A stretch of 64,000 bases of DNA from Ganoderma boninense. Its lineage: Eukaryota > Basidiomycota > Agaricomycetes > Polyporales > Polyporaceae. Both the position numbers and the translations under genes were made by a program. The stretch covers positions 2,774,467-2,838,466 of the forward strand of contig CM035305.1 of assembly GCA_002900995.3 (NCBI GenBank), written 5' to 3'. Below are positions 35,373-47,934 of this stretch, piece by piece. Position 1 is the first letter of the stretch. Each line of letters starts with the position of its first letter. A model generated the notes under the pieces. It saw nothing but the letters and a program-made list of their open reading frames with translations. It was not told the DNA's origin and ran no database searches.

Positions 35373-36780
35373 ATGAACTCGAATCTCCCAGATTTAATAT
35401 CCTTTGGACTTTTACTGCTACCCACAGTCCTCCTCACAGCACGCATGTTGCTGAGGAAACGCTCTGGTCCCCAGAGATGGAGTGCTATCTGCTCTTCGTC
35501 CCTCAACCACCCAGACCCGACCTCTCGGCGATCATTTCAAGTTGGTGCCTCCCCGCCACAGCCTTCCCTCCACACTCTTCCACCTGAGATCTTGGAGAAG
35601 ATCTTCCGTTCGGCCTGTACAGATGGTGGGCGCACCGGGTGTTCCCTCTCCCTTGTGTCCAAATGGATTCGAGCCGCCTCCACCGCCGCCCGCTATCATT
35701 CCATCTCCCTCCTCGCCGGGTCACCCGGGAAACTCCGCGCCTTCCTCGAATGTTTCGAACGCGCGCGGAGTGCGGCGGGGTCCGTAGATGGCAGCGCCAT
35801 GCCGAGGATCCGCCACCTCTGTCTCGCTCTCTACCCGACCACCCCGATGACTGTCTCGTCCCAACAGGGCGGGAGGGTACTGGACTTGCACGGGTGGCTT
35901 GATATCGCATCAGTGCCTCAGTACGCTGATGACGGCTGGACGGGTTTCAGAAAGCACGCAGTGAACGAGTATCACGCAGCTGTGCAGAAACTCTTTCGTA
36001 TGGTTTCCGAGGACGTCCTGTCGATGTGCTTGTTTCTGAGCACAGAATGGTGGGAAGACGACTTGGCCATGCCCCCTATCGCTTGCACTGGGTTCCCGAT
36101 GCTGGCGGAACTCTCCGTTTCTGGAGACGAGCCCAAGTTTACGCTTTTGCCAAAGCGCGCCTGCACACTCGACACTCCTTTCCCTGTTCTCTTGCGACTG
36201 CACATTGTGGCGAACTCGCACCAGAACGTGGACTTCCAGCGGTGGATTCGTCAGATACCCAAACTGGAATCCATGCGCATTACCTGTGGCGGCAACGTAT
36301 ATGTTCCCGCTTGGGTCAGCAACCTTCGAGATGCTGTCGGTGAGTCACAGTGATCAATTTAACAGACGGTAGTAAGTGGCTGACGGTATAACCATGGCTC
36401 CAGATAATCTGAGCGAGACTCGCACTATGCCCCCTCGAGTCACAGTGCTTATAAGACCGGCGTTTTTGACAACGTTGGTTGGGCTCCAACACCTGTACCA
36501 CGTCGCCGCTGTCAGAATGCGGAAGCATCTTCAACAGACGAGGGTGCCGCTTGTATTCGCACCATACTACATGCATCAAGATCTGGGTCGCGAGTCTGCC
36601 AGTGCCGCGTTGGCACCTGAACAGCTCATGCGACTTGACTGGCTAGCTCGGGTTGATGGGCGCCAGGGAATTTTTATGGATGATATCTGGATGCGTTGCA
36701 GTGGTGGAGGCATCGTGGATAGAATGCGTACTTGGTGGTTGTTCGGCAAACAATACCTGGAGCCATTTATTAACCTCTAA
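35373..36780 (+). CDS. F-box protein
   Basis: Two exons; the intron starts GTGAGTCACAG after LRDAV and ends CTCCAG, giving V-DNLSETRTMPPRVTVLIR and a terminal exon ending FGKQYLEPFINL. A hydrophobic N-terminus (LISFGLLLLPTVLLTARMLL) could be a membrane anchor or part of a mis-chosen start. The F-box motif follows at about residues 67-110 (LHTLPPEILEKIFRSA ... CSLSLVSKWIRAAS). The rest has the loosely repeated hydrophobic pattern of agaricomycete F-box proteins (RIRHLCLALYP, FPMLAELSVSGDEPKF, PVLLRLHIVAN). It is predicted to recruit substrates to an SCF ubiquitin ligase. F-box families are large and variable in these fungi; target unknown. Confidence 0.75.
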
Positions 36781-37048
36781 TCCTACTCCTGTCGTTATTT
36801 TATCACATTCTGTCGGACCAAGTGTACACTGGATATGCATACAGTATTGTTATCATTGTACTGTCCTCTTCTGTAGTTGACGTAGCGTACACCCAAAGAT
36901 ACCTCAAAGACTACTAATTCTAATCCCAATCGTCAGATCATCGTGAGCCAGTCTCAATCATGCGGCCTATCATATAATGTCCCTAGAGATGGCTGAAGAT
37001 AAGTTAATCATCCCCGGCCCTTTGCATGGCGAGAGGGTAATGTGCCCA

Positions 37049-38717
37049 CTACCACTTGGTCCGAAGATTCCACAACCACAGCGTGGACACGGCAAGCGTA
37101 AGCGGGGCCGTGACGGTCCTCCAAAGGACGATCTCCACGATCTTCAGCCATTTTGGCGTAGCTTTGATTCCGACGACGATAAGCCCGGCTCTGGGGACCC
37201 GTACGAGGAGGAGATGCAAGAGGTTGAGCGGCGCAGGGAAGTACCACGGTGTAGCATAGGTTTGCACGACGTGGACGTATACCTGGCGTGCTTCCAGCCC
37301 GACTAAGTGGGAGTAGCGATCCCACGGTGAACGCGGAGGTCCTTCGTTTTGGATGAGAAGAGGGTGGATAAAGACCGAGAAGCCAAGCGTGCAGCATAGG
37401 AACATGAAGAGGATGGTTAGGAGGCCTAGGAATACCACACGGGACTCCATGGGGTACGGCACGGCAGCGACAGACGCTATGTGTGCGAGGAGGAATGTAT
37501 CATTCACTGATACTGAGAAGAGCACAAAGGATGTCAAGAGTGCAGGTATGAAGAAGGCAAGAACCAGGAACGTCTGCACTAGGCCCCGCCATACAAAGAT
37601 AGCTAAAGGGAGGATACGCTCTGGCGAGAAAATGAAGAGCGGACTTGGATGAACCGGAAGTTGCAGCAGTAGGATGTTCCAGGAGAAGGCGAGCAGAAGG
37701 AAGCTGTAGGCGCACGATTCGGGGAGAGGCGTCGAGGGGTGGGAGGCGAAGAAGGATATCAATACCAGGGCGAAAGGTGGTGTTGCTAAGGACCATGGTT
37801 GGAATAGCCTGGTGAAAGCGTACGTTGACAAGAGGGTACTTCTGGAGTCAGGCACGGGAATTTCGGCTCGCATGGGTGGATCTAAAACGTAGTGGCATAG
37901 CACTCCGAGGAAGGCAAAATGAAAAAGCAGTTCAACGAGATGCAATGCTCTAACATGATGTAACGACATTAGCGCACCTTAGGGTGAGTGAGATGCATCA
38001 TGTACGCCTACCGAGGTGTACCAGTGCTATCCAAAAAGTGCAGCAAGCGGGCCCAGGTACCTTCATTGCCTCCGCATTCGAGAAGACCATATTTCCAGGT
38101 GTCCAGGGCACTGGCATGAGTGAGCGGATGATCAAGAAGTTGCACCGGTGCGTCTCCACTCGCGAGGAAGTCGACCACTAGACAAATTGCGTTGGCAGGA
38201 GCATTACATCGGAAGACCGGAATCGCAATGACTTACCTCGTATTGACAATGGTGAATCCGGGTACAATGGGTAGGCCGACCAGACGACGTCTCTGACATC
38301 CTCCGAGCATCCGCCCTCGGCCAAAAAGCGTTCCCATATCTGAACGAGGAGACTATCTGTACTTTGTATGCCGGCAGTGTTACGCCGTCGTTGGCGCCAT
38401 TGGGCCCATACATCGCGTCCACGGAGGGAGGTCTCACGGAGGTAGTTGCGCAGGTAGAGGAGAGCACAGAGAGAGAATGCAGTCTGTGCTTGGAGAGATC
38501 GGAGCGGCGATGGATAGAGGTTGTCGATAGTGTATTTTGGAAGGTCCTCTAGTCGCATTTCGGCCACGAACGGGCCAACATGAGGCAAATTCGGATCCGC
38601 CAATGTGACCGGAGCAGCATCTTGGGAAGGGAGTGAGCGGTTAGAAGGTGGGTTGGCAAGAAGGGGAGTGCGCTCTGTGGGTGTGCTACGTGTGTGTCGC
38701 CGCCGCGGGCTGTCCAT
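37049..38717 (-). CDS. Multi-pass membrane protein, family not recognised
   Basis: Three or four exons. The cytosolic N-terminus (MDSPRRRHTRSTPTERTPLL) includes ERTPLL, which matches the acidic dileucine signal [DE]xxxL[LI] for sorting to endosome/vacuole. Helical soluble segments follow (LEDLPKYTIDNLYPSPLR, LLVQIWERFLAEGGC, ALDTWKYGLLECGGNEGTWA). After an exon join before ALHLVELLFHFAFLGVLC come about seven hydrophobic helices, then a cytosolic tail containing SPWDRYSHLVGLEARQ. Introns: GTAAGT...TAG after SIR, giving VVDFLASGDAPVQLL, and one near DSTG. The dileucine motif and topology suggest a vacuolar or endosomal transporter or channel, but I cannot assign a family. It is divergent from TVP23 with only about 190 bases between the starts. 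Confidence 0.72.
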
Positions 38718-38906
38718 GGTCGATGTCCTGGTGAGAGAGCGGGAGCCCAGCCTGGGATTCGGATGGCTTGTGTATGGCGCACGGCCCGGAGGCGTTCCGT
38801 CCGATTCCGATCTCGCTCTCTGCCACGTGGGACGTCTGCAATGGGCGCTCCGCTTACCCTGTATGGCTCTGCCGCTGCGACTCGTGCCACATCCCTCCCC
38901 GTCGCT
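38718..38906. promoter_or_regulatory. Compact bidirectional promoter (membrane protein / TVP23)
   Basis: 189 bases separate the two start codons chosen here. No TATA box seen; contains the palindromic CCACGTGG at about 38825. Confidence 0.4.
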
Positions 38907-40415
38907 ATGAGTGCCTCCACACCTCTGTTCGAGACTATCGAAGCCGACGACCCTGAGTATGAGCAACGCACCTCAGCCACAGGGAACATCAATGCGACAT
39001 CTACCCAGGCCCCGCCCCATGCACGTCCACCACCGCAAGTGGCCACCAACCTCAACGACGCGGAATCAGGTGTGTTCTGCTTCAACTCACAGCTAGATTG
39101 TGTACGAGGAGGTTACCTGTCAACTTGGACTAGGAATTGCTGGCATCCTCCGACAGGTGAGTCTACATGGACTCCGAGGACACATACCGCGATTGACTTG
39201 TCTCCGGCCAGTCTGCGCATCCTGCAGTGCTCTTCTTCCTCTACTTGTTCCGCACAGTAGCAATCACCGTCTACATCCTGTCCGGGTTCTTCATCTCAAA
39301 TTATGTCCTTTCTGTCAGTTCCATTCCAAACTCATCTTTTGATCGAACTAGCTTTTTGTTCACATGGAATGATAGTCTGTCATTGTCGTCGTTCTACTTG
39401 CCATGGACTTCTGGAATTGCAGAGTGAGTGCCGCCTCCAAGGCGTCCATTCTACAGCATTGACCACATGCCTGTAGAACGTAGCTGGGCGGCGACTAGTC
39501 GGTCTCCGGTATTGGAACCAGGTGTGTTAGAATGATCACTCCGTCATGCCGAGCTCCCCCCTTGACGCACCCACGTCACATCACCAGGTCGACGATGACG
39601 GCGAGAGCTACTGGGTGTTTGAAAGTCGCGACGTATGTCCAATCCAACTCTCAAGCTACATATGAATCCCGCCTCATCATCTCACCCCGCCCACGCGCAC
39701 TGGCGTGCTTCTTCCGTTCCAGCCATCTCGGCCAGCAAACCCAATCGACTCAAGGTGAGCCCCCACGCACTCTCATCGCGTTGCGGGCATTTGATCATCT
39801 AACCACACATGCATCGCATGCTGCTCGGCTCGGCCCACCTCGCCTCTCCCGCGCCCGCCTTCACCACAGGATGTTCTGGGTCAGTGCAGATCGCAGCCCC
39901 TTCTCCCCCGGTCCGATCACGTCATACTTATCTGCGGCGGCGCGCTCGTGCTCTCGTATCCGCATCCGCAACCTTCTCGTGCGCAGATCGCGGTCTACAC
40001 CTTCCCGCTGCTCTGGCTCGCCCTCCTTATCGTCTCGATCCTCAAATTCAATCTCTCGTGAGTCGAAAGCGACCGCTCCAGCCCCCATTGTTCCCATCGC
40101 CCTCCTTCACGCGTGTCCATCTGACCCGGGCCCACCCGTCTCTTCCTTCCAGATTCGTGCCAATCGTCGTCCTCGCGCTCGTCTTCAACGTCACGAACGC
40201 CATCGGCTTCACATATGCGTGCGTACCCCAGAACCCACGGCCCTGTCTCGATGAAGTAGCTGATTAGTGGTCCCCCGTTCGGCAGCGACCGCGATGCCAA
40301 GCAGAAGTGGGCGAACAACCTCGCCTCTTCCGGCTGGAGCATGGGCATGGGAGGCATTGGAGGCCAAATTCTCACTGGTGTTGTCAAGAACAGCGTCGGC
40401 CGTGTCTTCGGCTGA
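38907..40415 (+). CDS. TVP23: Golgi membrane protein TVP23
   Basis: A small late-Golgi membrane protein with several helices, split into about nine exons. [20 protein letters not shown] opens the acidic cytosolic N-terminus. The chain [151 protein letters not shown] and [17 protein letters not shown] reproduces the family from end to end, finishing [20 protein letters not shown]. The join before IVYEE uses a weak donor (GTGTTC) and is the least certain. An in-frame ATG at 38847 would lengthen the N-terminus by 20 residues. Role: vesicle trafficking at the trans-Golgi, by family knowledge. Confidence 0.9.
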
Positions 40416-41216
40416 GGTCGACGACGTTCGGATCCGCAGGTTGACGTACACGCCACAGACAGCATGCAGCAACCTCCGATGCTCATCGGATGCCCGCTGT
40501 CGTCATTCCTTCTTGCGATGCCTCCGCAAACCAGTAATTTATTGTGTCTTACAGCCATTCGTTCCGTGGGTGGGCTGCGTGCCCGTCGTTCAACCGTTGG
40601 TTCAAAACATTTACTCTTGCATTGAAGCTTTTTGTCCGCTCTGCGGAGCGACTATGCGAGGCAAATACATGACTGAGACTCACAAAGAGATGAACTGAAG
40701 TTGCGAACGACAATGTGTCAAAACGTGAAGTTTGAACAGAGATGGAGGAATGAAAAAGAGATATGATGCGTGGAGCTCGATGGGATTGCAGAGCGAGAGT
40801 AGATATTACTATACAGAGAGCCAAATTGCGAAGTGTGATGCAATGCGACGGAAAAGGTCCAATCTATCTACACGAATGAACCGATGCAGATGCGTGCAAT
40901 GAGGAATACGGAGACACGTTGTGACAAAAGGGGGATCAACTACTATGGATGAGGGGAACAACAGAGCCGTGATAATGATATATGCCAGATGTGCCGGAGA
41001 CCTCGCATATAAAGACGGCAGAAAATATGTTACAGAACAAAATGTCCGAGTAGCGGCGGAGGGAGTAGCGGGAGAAAATAAAGAAAATGCGAGGGATCCG
41101 GGATAGGCACGGATGCAGGAACAGATAGTACGAGTGCTCAGGCATGAGATAGCATAAACATGAAGGGCATGTAACATGCGAAACATCCGATGCGTGAGCC
41201 AAACTTACCGAAAGTG
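40416..41216. other. Convergent intergenic region, 801 bases
   Basis: Between the 3' ends of TVP23 and the phosphatase. AT-richer, with chance frames on both strands (for example 40809-41186 minus). No gene, repeat or RNA seen. Confidence 0.5.
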
Positions 41217-43410
41217 TCAAGCGAGCCAACCACGGACGTCAACATGAGATGACGCGACCGTAGGCGTAGCAGGGGATGTAAGGCCGATGAAGGACTTCCG
41301 ACGACCCTCCGATTTGTACGTCGACACCCGAGGGGTGGACATACACGGGAACGGGTACGCATTTGACGTAATCATTAGCGTTGAGGGCGTACGGGTCATC
41401 GCCATAGTGGGAGAAGGCGGGAAGACGAATAGTGTCTGCGAAGGTGTCGCGGGGATAGCAGACGACCGAATTTTGGGGGTTTTAGGCGGTGTTGACTTGA
41501 CGCAAGTACGAAGATGCGCCGGCGGTGTTTCCGGTTTGCGACTCTCAGTGCGAGGCCGAGGTTGGCCCGTGGGCCCATTGACAGGAACGATGGGCGATGC
41601 GGGAACCGGGGGGAGGATACCAAGTGGCGGGGGTCGGCGACGGGGCTTCGAAGGGCGGTTGGAACGGGTAGGGATGTCGAATGAGGTTCTGACAGCTGTG
41701 GCCGGCACGGGAGGCAATGAGAAGGTGGACTTGTGGGCGGGTGCAGAGGGAGGTAGTGAGAGACCGGGCGCGCGACGAGCGATCGGTCGCGCGGTGAGAC
41801 ACGCGGATTGTAGCGGGCTCAACGGACCACGCGGAGGTAGCGGCTCAGTGGCCGAATCCCCACTTGTTTCATCTTCTGTACTGGAACTGCGTGCACCTAG
41901 GCTGAACCCGTCAAAGTCGCGATTGACTCCGAGAAGCTCCTGTTCCTCGTCCTCCTCCACAAGGTCTTCGGTTAAGACACTGCTGTTAGTCAAAACACTG
42001 GCCGCAGATCCCTTCCGCTTGCGCGATGGCCCATACTTCGATCGCCACGCAGGACCCATACCAAGCCCTTGACCTGTACCCGTGGAGCTGATAGAGGACG
42101 ACGAACTCTTTCGGGCAATGATACGGTCCTCCATGGCCTGGTCGAGAGCTCTCGCCTCCTGCATGACGTCCAAGCTGTCCCTCTCGTCCTCAGTATCATT
42201 CTCCTCCATTGCCTGTCGCCTGCGACTCCATTCTTCCTCAGCGGAGAGCTCGGATGGAGTCGGCGAGGAGTTGCCGCCCTTCAAAGAGCGCTCATAGTCC
42301 AGCAGTTGGTAGATCAGGCTATGGCAAACGAATGACTGGCTATGAGAAGGCGAACATCAACATGCGTGTAGAGGGATGCTCACGACATGTTAGGACCAAC
42401 GTGCTTGCTCTTTTCTTTTACGAAGGAGTACGAAGCCTGCATGCCTTTGAGGGCCCAAACCTCAGGCGGCACGTTGGGGGAACGTTGTGCTGCTGCTCGC
42501 ATCACGAGGGCGATAACTAACGTCGCTGAGCGCGAAACACCGCACTGGCAGCTGCAGCATCCATTTAGCTATTAGCAACGGAGCTGAACGTCGTGTACAC
42601 AGCATATACGCACTGGATAAGCACGCCGTCCCCACGTTCCAGCGCTTGATCGACAAACGAAAATGCGGCTGGGAAGCCCTGCGAGACGAGATCGGACTGG
42701 CCATGAGACCAGTGCAGCTTGAGATAGTGCATAGCCGGTCGGCCAGTGGGTAAGTGGGCGGGACGATACGTAGGGTCTTGGTCGGAACGACCGTCGACGT
42801 TCGCGTTCAGGTCAGGGGTAGACATGAACGGCCGCAGAGGCTGAGCAATCTGGTCGAAGTCAGTTTGAACCTCCTTAGCCACGTTCAGAATCGACTTGAT
42901 CCGCCGCTGCATGAGACCTCTCCAATCCCGAACGTTATCCTCAGAGCCAAGCCAGATACCAGGGAGAATCTGGATGGGGCCGTCTTGGTAGGGTACGGTG
43001 GGGGAGCCATCGCCGTCCTCGCCCTTGCGCCTGAGAAGATGCGTGCTTGTACTGGGGAGAGAAATGACGGAAGGACGACGCTTTTGGACGGCGGAGGGAT
43101 CGCAAAGGTTGGCAGGCGGATGTGGTTCGACGGCAGATAGACCGAGGGAGGTTGCGGAGGACTGGGCGGAGGGCAATGTTATTGAGAGCTTCTTCATGTT
43201 TCGGAGGGATCGAGGCTTGCTGGGGGAGGGGAGGATAAAAGAATCGGCGTCAGAAGTTGTGGAAGAGAGAGTTGAAGCGGAAGCGGAGCTGTCGCTTGGG
43301 AACAACGCTATGCCAGGGTTATGGACGGGCGTGTCGATGTGAAGAGGGGTTGGGGGCCCCTTGCGGCGTGGGGGAAGGACCAAAGTAGGGCGAGGAGTAG
43401 CGACATCCAT
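41217..43410 (-). CDS. Dual-specificity MAP kinase phosphatase (Msg5/Pmp1 type)
   Basis: Dephosphorylates MAP kinases on Tyr and Thr. Three exons. The N-terminal 200 residues are disordered (MDVATPRPTLVLPPRRKG). The DSP domain begins GPIQILPGIWLGSEDNVRDW, with RIKSILNVAKEV and LHWSHGQSDLV, the conserved general-acid Asp in the last. The first intron (GTGCGT...CTGCAG) splits the active-site His, and joining CA to C TGC restores the signature H-C-Q-C-G-V-S-R-S-A, matching HCxxGxxRS. The second intron follows GPNMS and joins to LIYQLLDYERSL. The C-terminal 340 residues are Ser/Pro-rich, with putative docking sites, and end HVDVRGWLA. I chose the ATG at 43410; an upstream in-frame ATG at 43596 gives a hydrophobic, unlikely leader. 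Active site intact. Confidence 0.9.
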
Positions 43411-44940
43411 GGTCGTGGCTGGTTCGACACGCCGGCGTGTAGATAGCGTTGGTTGGAAGGACAAGAGTAGCGGGAGGGCCCAGCAAAGAGAGAAGGGGAA
43501 ATATGAACGAGAAAGAAAGAAATTAAAGAGGGGAGAGAAAGGGGGAAGAGGAGATCCCAGCAAGGATGGAGAGGGAGGAGAGGGGGACAAGGACAAGGAC
43601 GATGGCGCAACGTCCGGTCCTCGTTCATGAACTCAACACGGGCGCCTCCGCCTGCAGCGCCTGTTTGTTTGGCTTTGGTGCATGTGGCTGCATGTGGCCG
43701 CCAAACAACCCACGCCCCCCACGCCCTCCCCCGAGGACCGCTCACCGACGCGCTCCGAGGCTCCCTCCACTCTCATGCCCCCTTGCGGCCTCTCAGGCGC
43801 CCTTTTCCGTCCTCACCAGTCCTCACCTCAGCCATCCTCGCCCCCCGCGACCTTCATCGCATCGCGCAGGCGTTATTCCGCACCGCAGGCCTTGCGCAAG
43901 CACAGCGATCTGCGACGTCTCTCACCCATGTACCATGGCCGACTGCGATGTGCATCCATCAAGCGCAATCACGACAAGATCTACAGGCACTTTCGACTTC
44001 CTCGCCTTTTCAGTCATTAACGGCATTGATGCTCCTTGTTGGCCGTTCATGCCATCTTCCTCGCTTAGCCGGGTCGGCGTGTCGCATCGGGCGTGTTATA
44101 GGCCGTTGAAACTTGACATCCAGCGTCCACCCACCCGCTGCTCTTCCGAGATACTTCGTGTGCTCACGCTGGTGTCGCACCTTCATTTAGCCATGTCATT
44201 CAGGAGACGGCTCGTTTCCAAGGACACAAGTCGGACCGGCTTCCGCCACTCCGACGGTCGACTCACGAACCACCAGCTATCCTCGCAACGCGGTCATTCC
44301 GACTCATTCGACTTGCCGCCGCCGCCACCGTGTCCAAGCCGTGCCAGGCACGTTCAGTGCGTGCGCGTCCAAAGACTTTCATACTCGCATGGTACGAGAT
44401 TCCTGCGGGGGTGTGACCGTGCCTCGTGCGTGGCTGTCTGTAGCTACTTTACTGCTTTCTTGCGTCATGTAAAGTCCACTGTCAATGCTACACTGCTTTG
44501 GAGGAACGAGTACGGGGTCATTGTGCAGCGGAATGAACGAGTTGATGAATGTCAACGTTGTCCGTGCACTGAGTGCAAACTGTGACTGATTTTGTGGTAA
44601 TTGGGGGCGCTAGGCGGGTTCTGGATGGATCGAGACGGAGAGCGGGGGGCGCGTATCGAGGTCGCGTGTTCGTTTGCTGGCCTCGAGACACGGAAAAGTG
44701 CAGAGTGGGCCGACACCAGCCGACAGACCTTCCAGCGTGCGGCTACAGCCCAGCACTTCATGCCCAACCGCTATCAGGTCGCTTTCGTTGCCTCCTTCGT
44801 TGGCACCCTCCTTCTCCTTGTCCTCCTCACAGAGCTCGTCAAGGCCTAAGCTTCACCAACGTGGCATCTACGTCTCCGACCTGATCCTCCTTGGCACTGG
44901 CAAAACACCCGACAGGCGACCCCGACCTCCCAGCGGCACC
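43411..44940. other. Divergent promoter region, 1.5 kb
   Basis: Between the phosphatase and cytochrome b5 reductase. It carries a CT/GA-biased tract just upstream of the phosphatase and a 339-codon + frame (43566-44585) of Pro/Arg/Ser-rich, low-information sequence, which I judge a chance frame. A small hydrophobic frame (44761-44850) is listed separately. Confidence 0.45.
44761..44850 (+). other. Possible upstream short ORF with one membrane helix (29 aa)
   Basis: ATG at 44761 opens MPNRYQVAFVASFVGTLLLL and ends VLLTELVKA before a stop, 91 bases upstream of the reductase ATG. The same frame is open back to 44601. The hydrophobic stretch is of membrane-helix length. It could be a leader uORF of the reductase mRNA, a small membrane protein, or chance. 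Only weakly supported. Confidence 0.25.
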
Positions 44941-46227
<1,287 letters not shown>

Positions 46228-46599
46228 GAAACGTAGACGGCATCTTGCGATTGCACGCAGCTGTAGAGCCGACCCTGCTTCACGTGGGGTAACGATGGCG
46301 ATGTCATTTAATATACCTTGTGTTAATGGAGAACATGCGGTATGGTGTCCCTCGAGCGTGTGTCAAGCGGGCTCTGGAACTCGCGGTGCGTCATCGTCGG
46401 ACCGACTCCGAGGCTGATGCTACGCATTCATAAAGAAGCGGGGCGAATGAAGAGGCAGTTGGAGTTGAATGAACACGCCATGTTGCAACATTTCGTCTGT
46501 TGTCGGATCCGGTCCGATGAGTGATTACACTTTCAAACCCATATGCGAACCCATAAACTCAAAATTTTATCCTATCAGTCCGTCCACCTTGCCGCTCTT
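46228..46599. other. Intergenic, 372 bases
   Basis: Downstream of cytochrome b5 reductase and leading into BTB remnant A. AT-richer, no feature seen. Confidence 0.45.
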
Positions 46600-47540
46600 G
46601 GCCCGTATTATGGCGCATACATCCGACTACGAACATTGTATGGCCTCTGAAATACTGAATCGAACCTCTGCGTGGTCACAAGGACATGCTCAGCCTGCTG
46701 CACGCTGCGCCGGAGCAGGATACGACACCAGTGAATGAGAACGCCGATGCCGTTGGCGGCGTATTGCCCAACGTGGGCGCCGTTAACTTCGTGGATTCCA
46801 ACGACATTGACTTCATCGAGGCTATTCTCTGGGGCCCCTGACAAGTACGAGATTTCGTTCGCGATCCCGCGACGCACATGGCGTTATTCTCTCCGCTCCT
46901 TCACGCGTCGCCCGCTAGCCCTGATGATGGTATCGCCAAAGTATCACCTGCCGGACGTCCTGGAAGAAGAAGGTGCATCTCGCTTTGTTATGCACCCTTG
47001 CGCTGGACCCTCCTTCCGTAGGCGTGCCCGAACTGGTTGCACTCGAGCGCAAGCACCCTGACGAGCTCACCGTGTTACACCTACACCGCCGCGCTTACCT
47101 TACTCAGGGCCTCGACAACGGCACAGTCTTCATCTGCGCGGCTCAGTGCAAGTGGGACATCCCCTCGGACTGCATAGCCCCTGCATAGCACTGCTGGGCC
47201 ATGCACATGGATCGTATTCGAGTATGCGTTCTTCAAGCATGCAGGCTGCGGCGCGGTCGACGAGAAATTCGACGCGGACTTCGACACATGCCGGAGCTGT
47301 GGGCTCCGAAGACAGCGCACTGCGCCGTGCGCGACTGAACCCTGAACAACATGCCGGACACGCTCAAGAATCTGCTGCAGATTGTGAAGGGGCTACCGAA
47401 GAGCGTCGACGTGAGTCTGTCAGACCATGCGTTCCGTTGCAGTGTGGTCCTGAGGCCGGAATTCGGACCTTTGGCTGACTGTATTGCTCGGACCAGTGGC
47501 TTTGACTCCATCGGCGGGATGCCGACGGCATCTTGGTAGA
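46600..47540 (+). pseudogene. BTB/POZ-domain gene remnant A
   Basis: Consecutive BTB-family segments occur in different frames. SDYEHCMASEILNRTSAW is followed, one frame over, by KDMLSLLHAAPEQD and NFVDSNDIDFIEAILWG, where a stop follows. PDKYEISFAI and PLALMMVSPKYHLPDVLEEE lie in a third frame; LALDPPSVGVPELVALERKH with LTVLHLHRRAYLTQ lies in another. CRSCGL and TLKNLLQIVKGLPKSVDV resemble CKMCGK and TLRNLQKIAQSLPQTIEV of copy B. At least four frame changes and stops make a functional product unlikely. The order of blocks matches agaricomycete BTB proteins of about 300 residues. Introns may explain one or two shifts but not all. Confidence 0.55.
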
Positions 47541-47934
47541 TGATGTGGGCTATTGCGGTTACGTTTTGGGTCGTATCCGTCCTCACGACTATTGTATGGC
47601 CGCTCGAACGTGTGCTGCGGTCAATGCATGCATTTCATGACTCTAGGACATCTCCTCGGATGTTGGGGCCTTTAAGGTGTCCGGACCTTGCCATCTACAC
47701 TACACTGGTCCTTGTGTTCTCCGGCAAAGGTCTTGCAAAATCCGTTCACAGTTGCTGCAAACAGCCTTATTCATGCATTTCCGCAGGCATGCTTGATCCC
47801 GAACATGGCCAGGCTTAATCCTCCTAACCCGTCAGTTGCCACGACCGTCACGTCCTGTCCTTTGCAGGGAGCTTCTCTGGCCCAACTGTTAGTACGTTGC
47901 TCTCATCTGACAATAATTACTTCCCCATCTCACC

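Noticed and set aside
41287..42072. 261-codon + frame, Gly/Arg-rich
   Set aside because: Antisense to the disordered tail of the MAPK phosphatase.
43566..44585. 339-codon + frame between the phosphatase and cytochrome b5 reductase
   Set aside because: Pro/Arg/Ser/His-rich with no recurring hydrophobic pattern, overlaps the phosphatase leader and promoter, and no domain is recognised; probably a chance frame in GC-rich DNA.
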